Shown piece after piece: positions 6,925-13,779 of a stretch of 13,779 bases of DNA. Within the stretch, counting starts at the first letter, position 1, and each line of letters begins with the position of its first letter. Both the position numbers and the translations under genes were made by a program. The stretch is from Lachnospiraceae bacterium UBA3282. GTDB taxonomy: Bacteria > Bacillota > Clostridia > Lachnospirales > Lachnospiraceae. Where the stretch lies: contig DETS01000113.1 in NCBI GenBank assembly GCA_002361735.1, forward strand, positions 25,471 through 39,249, given 5' to 3'. The notes beneath the pieces are model-generated. The model ran no database searches. It worked only from the letters and a program-made list of their open reading frames with translations, and was not told where the DNA came from.

Positions 6925-6954
6925 GTGATAAAAGCTTATGTATTTTTTTGTAAA
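6925..6954 (-). promoter_or_regulatory. Possible weak sigma-A promoter for the bile salt hydrolase gene
   Basis: On the minus strand, TTTACA (6954-6949), an 18-bp spacer and TATCAC (6930-6925) match the sigma-A consensus 5/6 and 4/6. It lies about 45 bp before the start codon, so the hydrolase could be transcribed apart from glgB. The match is weak and the region is AT-rich, so chance is a real alternative. Confidence 0.28.
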
Positions 6955-7007
6955 ATGATTCGCCAAAGCTCGCTTCCCCCTAAAAAGGAGGTTGAGATGC
7001 AGTTTCC

Positions 7008-9011
7008 TTAGAAGATAAAGATCGCAGCCGTATAGGGCGGCAGATCAAAGGAGATGCTGTAGTCCTTAAAATTACAAGGCTCCTTCTCCGCGGCAAGTTC
7101 AGCGGGAATTTCATTTCCGTTGCCGCCGAACCGCTTTTCATCGCTGTTCAGAAGAAGTTTATACTTTTTCTTCTTCGGCACGCCGATCTTATAATTCTCC
7201 CACTTCATAGGCGTCATGTTGAGCACAAACATGATGTTATTCTTACCTGTCTTATCCTTACGGAAAAAGCTGTATACGCTGTGATCCGCATCATCGGCAT
7301 TCAGCCACTCAAAACCTGCCCAGTCATTATCGATGGTATACATTGCAGGATACTTTTGATACAGTGCGAGAAGCTCCTTTACATACTCGTGCATTCCTTT
7401 GTTGTATTCCTCGCCGAGCAGGTTCCAGTCAAGCTCCCTCTCCTCACTCCACTCTCTCTCCTGCCCAAAATCCTGGCCCATAAAGAGCAGTTTCTTGCCT
7501 GCGTGCCCGATCATGTAGCTGTATCCTACACGCAGATTCGCATATTTATCTACGGGATATCCAGGCATCTTGTTGACCATGGAGCATTTTAAGTGCACCA
7601 CTTCGTCATGGGAAAGAGGCAGGATATAATTTTCGCTGTTGTTATAGCTCATCGCGAAGGTCATTGCATAGTGGTTATTCTTGCGGAAATAAGGGTCAAG
7701 TTTCATATATTCGCAGAAATCGTGCATCCAGCCCATATTCCACTTGAAGCTGAACCCAAGCCCGTCGTCTTCCACCGCGCCCGTCACCTTCGGCCACGCC
7801 GTAGACTCCTCTGCGATCGTCAGGAAGCCGGGATAAGCGCCATGCACCACAGAATTTAAGTGCTTGAAAAACTCGATCGCATCCAGATTTTCATTACCGC
7901 CAAATTTATTGGGCACCCACTGACCTGCCTGTTTGCTGTAATCCAAATAAAGCATGGAAGCAACCGCGTCGATACGGATACCGTCGATATGATACTCCCG
8001 GATCCAGTAAAGAACATTTGCGATCAGGAAATCTTTGACCTCATTTTTTGCATAGTTAAAAATCTTTGTCCCCCAGTCAGGATGTTCGCCGATCCTCGGA
8101 TCGGGATGCTCAAAGATACACTGTCCGTCAAATCGTCCGAGCCCGTGCGCATCCGTCGCAAAGTGCGCCGGCACCCAATCCAAAATCACGCCTATTTTAC
8201 TTTTATGTAAGGCATTGATCAGATACATAAAATCGGAAGGATCGCCGTGTCTGGAAGTCGGCGCATAATAACCTGTCACCTGATAGCCCCAGGAGCCGTC
8301 AAAAGGATACTCCGCAATCCCCATCAGCTCAATGTGCGTATAGTGCATTTCTTTTAAGTACGGAACGATCCTGTCCGCAAACTCGCGGTAATTGTAAAAA
8401 CCCTCCGCCGTGCCGTCGGGATGTTTCATCCAGGAACCGATGTGACACTCGTAGATTGCCATGGGCTCTTTATTATAATCTTTATTCTGTCTGTCAGCGA
8501 CCCAAGCGTCATCCGACCACTTAAACTTGCTGATATCAAACGTCCTGGAAGCGTTGCCCGGACGCATTTCCGCATAGTTTGCAAAAGGATCCGCCTTGTA
8601 GAGCTTTTCTCCCGCAGGCGTGCGGATCAGATATTTGTAAAGTTCATTTTCCCCCACATCCGGAATAAAGAGTTTGTAGATACCGCCCGGTCCCAGCTTC
8701 TCCATTGGATGAGACTCCTCGTTCCAATCATTGAAGGTGCCGATCACGTGAACGCTGGCTGCATTTGGCGCCCACACCGCAAAGAAGAAACCTTTTTTGC
8801 CGTTTTCCATGGAAGGATGCGCGCCCAGCTTCTTATAAATATCATAATGCGTGCCCTGCGCAAACACATATTGATCTGCCTCGGAAATAAATACTTCCTC
8901 CAAACCCTTTTCCGCAGCAGCCTTTGCTGCCGGCTTTTTTTCCATTGCCTTCGCCGCCGCTTTCTTTACCGCCGCTTTTGCCGTCGTTGCACCTGTTTTC
9001 TTACCTGCCAT
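7008..9011 (-). CDS. glgB: 1,4-alpha-glucan (glycogen) branching enzyme
   Basis: GlgB cuts alpha-1,4-glucan chains and rejoins them by alpha-1,6 bonds in glycogen synthesis. Domains of the 667-residue protein are a CBM48-type N-terminal beta domain (about 72-160, FFAVWAPNAASVHVIGTFNDW), a GH13 barrel (about 185-560) and a C-terminal beta domain (about 575-667). GH13 motifs are intact: DWVPAHF (278-284), GIRIDAV with nucleophile Asp348, IAEES with acid/base Glu401, and LSHDEV with His468-Asp469. The frame extends to a GTG at 9041 without a ribosome site. The ATG at 9009-9011 has AGGGGG (9019-9024) at 7 nt and is chosen. Residues 1-36 are an Ala/Lys-rich tail unlike the usual enzyme. No other glg genes are nearby. 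The gene starts 37 bp after the TPR gene and is probably co-transcribed with it. Confidence 0.95.
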   Translation of the reverse strand: MAGKKTGATTAKAAVKKAAAKAMEKKPAAKAAAEKGLEEVFISEADQYVFAQGTHYDIYKKLGAHPSMENGKKGFFFAVWAPNAASVHVIGTFNDWNEESHPMEKLGPGGIYKLFIPDVGENELYKYLIRTPAGEKLYKADPFANYAEMRPGNASRTFDISKFKWSDDAWVADRQNKDYNKEPMAIYECHIGSWMKHPDGTAEGFYNYREFADRIVPYLKEMHYTHIELMGIAEYPFDGSWGYQVTGYYAPTSRHGDPSDFMYLINALHKSKIGVILDWVPAHFATDAHGLGRFDGQCIFEHPDPRIGEHPDWGTKIFNYAKNEVKDFLIANVLYWIREYHIDGIRIDAVASMLYLDYSKQAGQWVPNKFGGNENLDAIEFFKHLNSVVHGAYPGFLTIAEESTAWPKVTGAVEDDGLGFSFKWNMGWMHDFCEYMKLDPYFRKNNHYAMTFAMSYNNSENYILPLSHDEVVHLKCSMVNKMPGYPVDKYANLRVGYSYMIGHAGKKLLFMGQDFGQEREWSEERELDWNLLGEEYNKGMHEYVKELLALYQKYPAMYTIDNDWAGFEWLNADDADHSVYSFFRKDKTGKNNIMFVLNMTPMKWENYKIGVPKKKKYKLLLNSDEKRFGGNGNEIPAELAAEKEPCNFKDYSISFDLPPYTAAIFIF

Positions 9012-9048
9012 AATGTAACCCCCTATTTCTGTTTCGCACACGATTCAC

Positions 9049-11727
9049 TTAATTGTGCATAAAATCCTTTTCCCGCAGTATGATCATGTCTTCTTCATCA
9101 TACCTCTTTGCGAGCAAAATATCCATAAAATGTTTCGGTGTTTTTTTATTGGCATAATCAATTGCCTCATCTACCAACTCCCGCACCTCGGCAAGCGTCA
9201 CCTCATGATCGCTGGTCTGTCTGTCGGCAATTCTCGTGTGAAGCGCCAAAATGCCAAATTCATCGATAGAATATTCCATTTCCTCCGCATACTGCTTCGC
9301 GTACGCCACCAGGGACTCGTTATCCAGCGGCTCGATATCCACCCGCAGATTAAAGGGCGTCTCCAGTCTCTCGTTTTTGGAAAGCAGTTCCGCGATCTCA
9401 TTTTTCGTACCCACAAGCAGCGCGAGTAATCCCATGTTCTCTTTTTCCAAAGTCTTGAGCATGGATACCACCGTTGCCGGCTTTAACTGATCCGCCTCCG
9501 TTATGATCAGAGCGCCGCCCGCAAGTTTTCCGAAAGTCGCCTCAACATCCTTCTTATTCAAGGTGTGCCCCTCTACTTTTGCCACTTTGCCGGAGAAATT
9601 GCTGTCGTTTAGCTGCATTTCACGGATCAACGCCTTTGCCAGAGCAAGCGTCGTCGTCTCCTCCTCACCGGTGATGAGCACGTTGCCGGTACAGGATGCC
9701 AGACTCATATTATCCAACACCTGTATCAGCTGTCTTTTTGACTTACGCTGATGTACAAATTTTCCGAAAAGCTCCTGTTCCTCGGGGCTTAACTCTCTAT
9801 CCTTTCCAATCTGCCCCTCGTTCTCTGCTTTTTCTTCTGGCGGCGCAGCCTCTTTTGCCGCATTGACAGGCTCGACAATCTTTTCTTCCGTATCGCTGCT
9901 TTCCTGATTCGGCTCCTCCGCCGGGCTATCCTCTGTCTGAGCCGTTTCCCTCGGTTCCGCCTGCGCCGGGGGCTCCTCTTTGGGTGTCTCCTTTACAGGA
10001 GCGGGTTTCGCTGCCGAAGCATCTTCTCCGTCATCCGGGAAGATTACTTTTTTCACATGAGGATTTTTCCCGGACTCTTTCATGATCGCCGCCATGAACG
10101 CCTTTTCCAGTTCCTCTAATAGCCCGTTTTTCGTAGCTTCATCAAAGCTGGCGAACAAACTGCCCGTCTGGGCGAGGATGTGCTGGCGGACGTCTTCCAT
10201 CCGCTTCTCCTCGTTATCCTTTTTCATCTGTTCCCACTCAGCCATGATATCGTCTATGCTGAGCTGTCCTGTGATCTGCTTTTCCACCTGTCCCGCATCG
10301 GGCACTACAAAACTGATCTGCCCGTCGTATTCCTGAGACAAAAATTTATCGTACTCTGTAGGTTTCGATGCCATCGCCAGCTGCTGTTCCCGCATGGCTT
10401 TTGCCTGCAGTCTCTCAGCCTCTCTGGTCATCTCCTCGATAATTTTCTGCGCATCAAAGACAATGGTATCCTCGCGCACAAGCTCCTCGCTCGCCGCCTG
10501 CAGCTCCTCCGTGCTCAGTTCATTCCTGTTCTTCCCCAAAGCGCTTGTCTTATGCGCCTGCTCGCTCTCGGAAACTGTCGGTGTCTCAGCTGCTGCCGAT
10601 TCTTTCACTACCTCCGACTCTCCGGTTCCCGCCGCTTCCTCAATATCTTCCGCCTCTCCAAATTCCTCCGGTTTTCCGGGTTCATCCTGCTTTTCATATT
10701 CCGCTGCGACTTCGGTTTCTTCCGACTCCGCAGCGTCTTCGTATTCTTCGTCATCTTCTGAAATGTCGGCCGCGGGAAGTTCCTCCGTTTCCTCCAAAAG
10801 CGGCGCGATCAATGCATCCGTAATGGAAGGTTCCTCCTCCGGCGTCTCCTCGGCAAGAATCTCCTTCATACTCTCCGCCAGCTCCATCTGCAGGTTGATG
10901 GTGTTGTACTGCCCGACATCCACCGTCTTGACCTCCGGCAGCTCCATGGTAGGCGCCATGAGAACATCGTCTTCTTCCCCGCCGGACGCCTGTCCGTGTC
11001 TAACCTTTTCGGCTATCTGCGTATCGCCGGGAGGAAGCATATCTTCATCTTCGTCATCTTCCGGCAGATCTTCCTCCTCGTCCTCATCTTCATCCACTCT
11101 GCCCGCACTCCGCCCTTCCACATAAGCGTCATATTGTTCCTGCTGTTCCGGGCTCAGCGGCTGATGCAGCGCCTTTAGCTCAAGCGCTTTGATCACATAT
11201 CTGCCTTCCCCGAACCAAATAAACATCTCGTCGCATTCTTCCACACATTTCGTAGTCAGACCGATGCGATGATACAGATAAGCGAGTTCGTACACCCACT
11301 TTTCCTTCGGCTCCCGCTTCTTAAATTCCTCCAAAATCGCGATTCGTTCCTCTATGCTGACATCCAACGCTTCATAGAGTCGATACTGCAGGACATATCT
11401 CCCGGTATCCCGCGGCGCAATCTGCACAAATTCCTTATAATAACGACTCGCCTCGTCATACTCGCCCATCTTGATGGCAAGCTCACACAGGGAATAAATG
11501 ATCAGCCTGCCCGTCGGATGCTTTTCGTAAGCCATCAGAAGAACATCCTTGCTCTCCTGAAACCTCCTGTTGATCTTATACAGATCGCTGATGGTGCACA
11601 GCATCATAACGCTTCTGACCCGACGCCAGTCAATCTTATCAGCGATCCTCATCGCCTCTGCATATTCACCTTCCGCAATCAGCGCCTTGATCTCGTCGGC
11701 ACTGGCTTTGTATTCAAACTTATCCAA
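9049..11727 (-). CDS. TPR protein with acidic linker and degenerate AAA+ C-terminal domain
   Basis: No characterised orthologue is recognised in this 892-residue protein. Residues 1-205 are helical TPR-like repeats (for example EYAEAMRIADKI, RFQESKDVLLMAYEKHP, GEYDEASRYYKEFVQIAP). Residues about 211-400 are a very acidic, low-complexity linker. About 405-550 is a helical segment with TGQLSIDDIMAEWEQMKK, and 565-640 is a second Pro/Glu linker. Residues about 645-860 resemble the CbxX/SpoVK type of AAA+ domain: GNVLITGEEETTTLALAKAL at the P-loop, GGALIITEADQL at Walker B, then ALLVGTKNEIAELL. The P-loop Lys is absent, so ATP hydrolysis is doubtful. The start is TTG (11725-11727), supported by GAGGAGAG 6 nt upstream. 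There is no signal peptide, so it is likely a cytoplasmic scaffold. It precedes glgB by 37 bp; a link to glycogen is only suggested by that. Confidence 0.72.
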   Translation of the reverse strand: MDKFEYKASADEIKALIAEGEYAEAMRIADKIDWRRVRSVMMLCTISDLYKINRRFQESKDVLLMAYEKHPTGRLIIYSLCELAIKMGEYDEASRYYKEFVQIAPRDTGRYVLQYRLYEALDVSIEERIAILEEFKKREPKEKWVYELAYLYHRIGLTTKCVEECDEMFIWFGEGRYVIKALELKALHQPLSPEQQEQYDAYVEGRSAGRVDEDEDEEEDLPEDDEDEDMLPPGDTQIAEKVRHGQASGGEEDDVLMAPTMELPEVKTVDVGQYNTINLQMELAESMKEILAEETPEEEPSITDALIAPLLEETEELPAADISEDDEEYEDAAESEETEVAAEYEKQDEPGKPEEFGEAEDIEEAAGTGESEVVKESAAAETPTVSESEQAHKTSALGKNRNELSTEELQAASEELVREDTIVFDAQKIIEEMTREAERLQAKAMREQQLAMASKPTEYDKFLSQEYDGQISFVVPDAGQVEKQITGQLSIDDIMAEWEQMKKDNEEKRMEDVRQHILAQTGSLFASFDEATKNGLLEELEKAFMAAIMKESGKNPHVKKVIFPDDGEDASAAKPAPVKETPKEEPPAQAEPRETAQTEDSPAEEPNQESSDTEEKIVEPVNAAKEAAPPEEKAENEGQIGKDRELSPEEQELFGKFVHQRKSKRQLIQVLDNMSLASCTGNVLITGEEETTTLALAKALIREMQLNDSNFSGKVAKVEGHTLNKKDVEATFGKLAGGALIITEADQLKPATVVSMLKTLEKENMGLLALLVGTKNEIAELLSKNERLETPFNLRVDIEPLDNESLVAYAKQYAEEMEYSIDEFGILALHTRIADRQTSDHEVTLAEVRELVDEAIDYANKKTPKHFMDILLAKRYDEEDMIILREKDFMHN

Positions 11728-11793
11728 GGTACTCTCCTCATCAACGTACTTTACGGTTCGTTTTCTCTACATAATGACCCTAGTATCTGTTTC

Positions 11794-11822
11794 AGTTTAC
11801 CATAGTCGCCCGTCAATGTAAA
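11794..11822 (-). promoter_or_regulatory. Candidate sigma-A promoter for the TPR-glgB unit
   Basis: On the minus strand, TTTACA (11822-11817), a 17-bp spacer and TAAACT (11799-11794) match sigma-A boxes 5/6 and 4/6 at ideal spacing. It lies about 65 bp upstream of the TTG start, in the only sizeable gap (11728-11910) between rsmA and the TPR gene. Confidence 0.5.
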
Positions 11823-11910
11823 TAAATTCCGTGGAAAAAAAGTACCTCTATTCCCAATATATGGAGTTTTCTATCCAAAAATTTCCTCTATCTTGTATCT
11901 CACTCCGAAA

Positions 11911-12783
11911 TCAGCCTTCTTTTCTGACCCGCAGAAGGCGGTTTGAAAAATCAGCAAACCGTTCCAAAGTAAATGTTTCGCCGCGCGCTGTTCTCGACAG
12001 CCCCATCTCCTCCAAAACGGACTCCACCTGTTCCCTGCCGATCCCCAGCCCCCCTGCATTTGCCAGCCCGTTTGCCAACGTTTTGCGCCTCTGGTTAAAA
12101 GACGCGCGGATGATGCCAAAAAGCCAGTCTTCGTCCTCCGCCTTGACAGGAGGCTCCTCAAACTTCATCAGACGCACCACCGTACTGTCCACATTTGGTC
12201 GAGGCGTAAAACACGAGGCGGGGACTCTTGCCACGATCTCCGGTTTCGCATAATACTGCACTGCCAGAGAAAGCGCACCGTAATCTTTCGTACCGGGCCC
12301 CGTCTGCATACGATCCGCCACCTCACTCTGCACCATCACCGTAATGCTTGTCAGCGGCACACGGCTCTCGAACAGCGCCATAATAATAGGCGTTGTGATA
12401 TAATAAGGAAGATTTGCCACTACTTTGATGGGACCGCCGCCATTTTCATTGACTAGTTTAGTCAAATCCACTTTCAGGACATCCGCACACAATACTGTAA
12501 CATTATCATATGACGAAAGCGTCTCCTCCAAAATGGGAATCAACTCCCTGTCAATCTCCACGGCAATGACCTTGCCCGCCGCTTCCGCTAAATACTGTGT
12601 CATAGTACCGATCCCCGGCCCAATTTCCAACACGGTATCCTCTTTTGTGATCTGCGCCGCCTCTACGATCTTTGTCAGGATATTGGCATCGATCAGAAAA
12701 TTCTGACCGTATTTTTTCTGCATCCGAAACTGATACTTCTGCAAAATCTCTGCTGTATTTGTATAATTTCCTAAATTTGCCAT
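11911..12783 (-). CDS. rsmA: 16S rRNA dimethyladenosine transferase RsmA (KsgA)
   Basis: RsmA uses S-adenosylmethionine to dimethylate two adjacent adenines in the 3' terminal helix of 16S rRNA (A1518/A1519 in E. coli numbering) and acts as a late check on 30S subunit assembly. The 290 residues show the KKYGQNFL start motif (23-30), the SAM-binding loop EIGPGIGT (53-60), acidic Glu77 after motif I (VIAVEIDRE), the catalytic NLPYYITTP (124-132), PRPNVDS (195-201) and the C-terminal RASFNQRRKTLANGL (226-240). Full length and intact. The ATG at 12781-12783 is only 2 bp after the tatD stop, and its ribosome site AGAGGT lies in the last tatD codons, so translation is probably coupled. The RNase M5 gene often found between these two is absent. 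Confidence 0.96.
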   Translation of the reverse strand: MANLGNYTNTAEILQKYQFRMQKKYGQNFLIDANILTKIVEAAQITKEDTVLEIGPGIGTMTQYLAEAAGKVIAVEIDRELIPILEETLSSYDNVTVLCADVLKVDLTKLVNENGGGPIKVVANLPYYITTPIIMALFESRVPLTSITVMVQSEVADRMQTGPGTKDYGALSLAVQYYAKPEIVARVPASCFTPRPNVDSTVVRLMKFEEPPVKAEDEDWLFGIIRASFNQRRKTLANGLANAGGLGIGREQVESVLEEMGLSRTARGETFTLERFADFSNRLLRVRKEG

Positions 12784-12785
12784 GG

Positions 12786-13574
12786 TTACCTCTTTCGATC
12801 CGGCTGAACTGTTAGATGAAACAGCCTCCGCGCGTTCTCTTCCGTGATCCGCTCTACTTCTTCATGGGAAATCCCCTTCAATTCCGCGATCGCCTCCACC
12901 ACATAAGGGAGATTTAAGGAAGAATTGCGTTCACCGCGATGCGGCTGCGGCGCCAGATAGGGGCTGTCCGTCTCCAAAAGGATCCTATCCATGGGAATGT
13001 ATTCGACCGCTTCTTTCAGCTTTTTCGCATTCGGAAAGGTGATCACACCGCCGATGCCAAAATAAAAGCCCATATTCAGATATTCCCGTGCCATTTCCTT
13101 TCCATAGGAAAAGCAATGCACCACGCCGCCGATTTCTCCCGCATCAAGCGCCTGCATCATATCCAGCGTGTCCTTCGCCGCCTCTCGGGAATGAATGATA
13201 ACAGGCAATCCTGTCTCCCGCGCCAGTAAAAGCTGTCTCTCAAACCACTTCTTCTGCAAGTCTTTATCCGGCTCAGGATAGTGATAATCAAGTCCCGTCT
13301 CCCCCACGGCAACCACCTTTTCGTGATCGCATAACGTACGAAGGCGCGCGAAATTTTCCTCGTTCAACTCCCCAATCTCGCTGGGATGCACGCCCACCGC
13401 CCCGAAAATAAAGGAATACTGCTCCGCCAGCTTCACTGTCGCCTCGCATCCGGAAAGACTCGCGCCAATGTTTATTACCGTGCCGATTCCCCGCCCTTGC
13501 AGAGACGAAAGCAGTGCCTCCCTGTCCTCATCAAAGGCTTCGTCATCGTAGTGCGCATGGCTCTCAAATATCAT
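12786..13574 (-). CDS. tatD: TatD family metal-dependent hydrolase / DNase
   Basis: TatD enzymes are metal-dependent TIM-barrel hydrolases with 3'-5' exonuclease activity, implicated in DNA repair; the physiological substrate in Firmicutes is unsettled. The 262 residues keep the full metal set by family pattern: His6 and His8 (SHAHYDD), GVHP (61-64), Glu92 (GETGLDYH), His128 (IIHSR), His153 (HCFSYG) and Asp203 (LETDSPYLAP). The usual HCFSG motif reads HCFSYG, a small variation. The length is normal. The ATG at 13572-13574 follows a G-rich AAGGGGAT. It is the first gene of a two-gene unit with rsmA, a common Firmicute pairing, and has a near-consensus promoter at 13661-13690. Confidence 0.94.
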   Translation of the reverse strand: MIFESHAHYDDEAFDEDREALLSSLQGRGIGTVINIGASLSGCEATVKLAEQYSFIFGAVGVHPSEIGELNEENFARLRTLCDHEKVVAVGETGLDYHYPEPDKDLQKKWFERQLLLARETGLPVIIHSREAAKDTLDMMQALDAGEIGGVVHCFSYGKEMAREYLNMGFYFGIGGVITFPNAKKLKEAVEYIPMDRILLETDSPYLAPQPHRGERNSSLNLPYVVEAIAELKGISHEEVERITEENARRLFHLTVQPDRKR

Positions 13575-13644
13575 TTTTCTATCCCCTTCCCGCCGCTTTC
13601 TTTCTGATTCTTAAATTTTATCAAAAAATTTCTAAAAAAAATGC

Positions 13645-13673
13645 TTGCATTACGGAAAACATTATACTATAAT
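13645..13673 (+). promoter_or_regulatory. Sigma-A promoter for tRNA-Lys
   Basis: TTGCAT (13645-13650), an ideal 17-bp spacer and a perfect TATAAT (13668-13673) predict a transcript start near 13680, about 11 nt before the mature tRNA 5' end. The two opposing -10 boxes are separated by one base. Confidence 0.75.
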
Positions 13674-13690
13674 AACTTTTGCGTTGACAA
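13661..13690 (-). promoter_or_regulatory. Sigma-A promoter for tatD-rsmA
   Basis: On the minus strand, TTGTCA (13690-13685), an 18-bp spacer and a perfect TATAAT (13666-13661) form a strong sigma-A promoter about 87 bp upstream of tatD. The -35 box ends one base short of the tRNA 5' end. It interleaves with the opposite promoter for the tRNA. Confidence 0.7.
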
Positions 13691-13766
13691 GCACCGCTAG
13701 CTCAGTTGGTAGAGCACCTGACTCTTAATCAGGGTGTACCGGGTTCGAGCCCCTGATGGTGCACCA
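13691..13766 (+). tRNA. tRNA-Lys(CTT)
   Basis: The 76-nt cloverleaf includes an encoded 3' CCA. The D-arm is AGCTCAGTTGGTAGAGC. The anticodon stem CCTGA/TCAGG holds loop CTCTTAA, giving anticodon CTT, which reads the Lys codon AAG. The T-loop is TTCGAGC. Two stem positions do not pair: C7 with A66 in the acceptor stem and C50 with T64 in the T stem. G6-T67 is a wobble pair, and position 48 is A. The gene is otherwise complete and has a strong promoter. Confidence 0.93.
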
Positions 13767-13779
13767 AGAGAAGTTGCAG

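Noticed and set aside
6981..7011. Plus-strand AAGGAGG followed by an ATG and a four-codon ORF
   Set aside because: The ORF ends at once and nothing follows on that strand. The signal is better read as the minus-strand CCTCC tract between glgB and the hydrolase gene.
9012..9041. GTG-initiated ten-residue extension of glgB
   Set aside because: It lacks a Shine-Dalgarno site, while AGGGGG is well placed before the ATG at 9009-9011.
8421..9062. 213-codon plus-strand frame opposite glgB
   Set aside because: Antisense to conserved GlgB motifs; its composition is that of a shadow frame.
10394..11125. 243-codon Ser-rich plus-strand frame
   Set aside because: It is the antisense shadow of the Glu/Asp-rich linker of the TPR gene, since GAA/GAG/GAT codons read as Ser-type codons on the other strand. 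It shows no domain and no ribosome site in keeping with a gene.
11823..11910. Terminator after rsmA
   Set aside because: A T7 run is present on the minus strand, but the bases before it form only a four-pair stem, so no terminator is called.
1..13779. CRISPR array, insertion sequence, prophage or plasmid functions
   Set aside because: No regularly spaced repeats, transposase, integrase or replication motifs are seen on either strand.

Overview
The window looks like chromosomal DNA from a flagellated, spore-lineage member of the Clostridia, most likely a gut Lachnospiraceae species. This is an inference from gene content: a BofA-type sporulation protein, a DUF2508 (YaaL-like) protein, a Clostridia-style flagellin, a very large DUF6240-like flagellar-context protein, glycogen branching enzyme, and a choloylglycine (bile salt) hydrolase that suits an intestinal habitat. 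Shine-Dalgarno sites are strong and Gram-positive in type. I see no phage, transposase, plasmid or CRISPR content.

Layout: almost everything is on the minus strand, so transcription runs from high to low coordinates. At the right edge, tRNA-Lys(CTT) is on the plus strand and diverges from tatD-rsmA (13574 to 11911). Two near-consensus promoters for these units overlap at 13645-13690. Next is a long TPR / acidic-linker / degenerate AAA+ protein with a TTG start (11727-9049), followed closely by glgB (9011-7008) and a bile salt hydrolase (6880-5906). A hairpin terminator (5797-5834) closes that stretch. A sigma-D-like promoter and a 122-bp inverted-repeat element then precede a tight three-gene flagellar operon: a 1049-residue DUF6240/FliK-like protein (5625-2476), flagellin (2462-1275) and a FliS-type chaperone (1262-786). 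Its spacers are only 12-13 bp, and the flagellin Shine-Dalgarno site overlaps the preceding stop codon.

The flagellar operon converges on, and overlaps by 11 bp, a small plus-strand DUF2508 gene (524-796). The operon's apparent intrinsic terminator lies inside that gene's coding sequence. At the left edge is bofA (325-53), divergent from the DUF2508 gene. That is unusual, because the two are normally co-oriented neighbours downstream of recR.

Three of the longest reading frames needed start corrections: DUF2508 starts at 524, glgB at 9011 and the bile salt hydrolase at 6880, where the catalytic Cys becomes residue 2. The most interesting material is the flagellar operon (a giant modular protein with a FliK-like C-terminus paired with a variant flagellin and a tail-extended FliS), the terminator buried in an antisense gene, the inverted-repeat leader element, a branching enzyme with a histone-H1-like Ala/Lys tail, and the pseudo-ATPase TPR protein.
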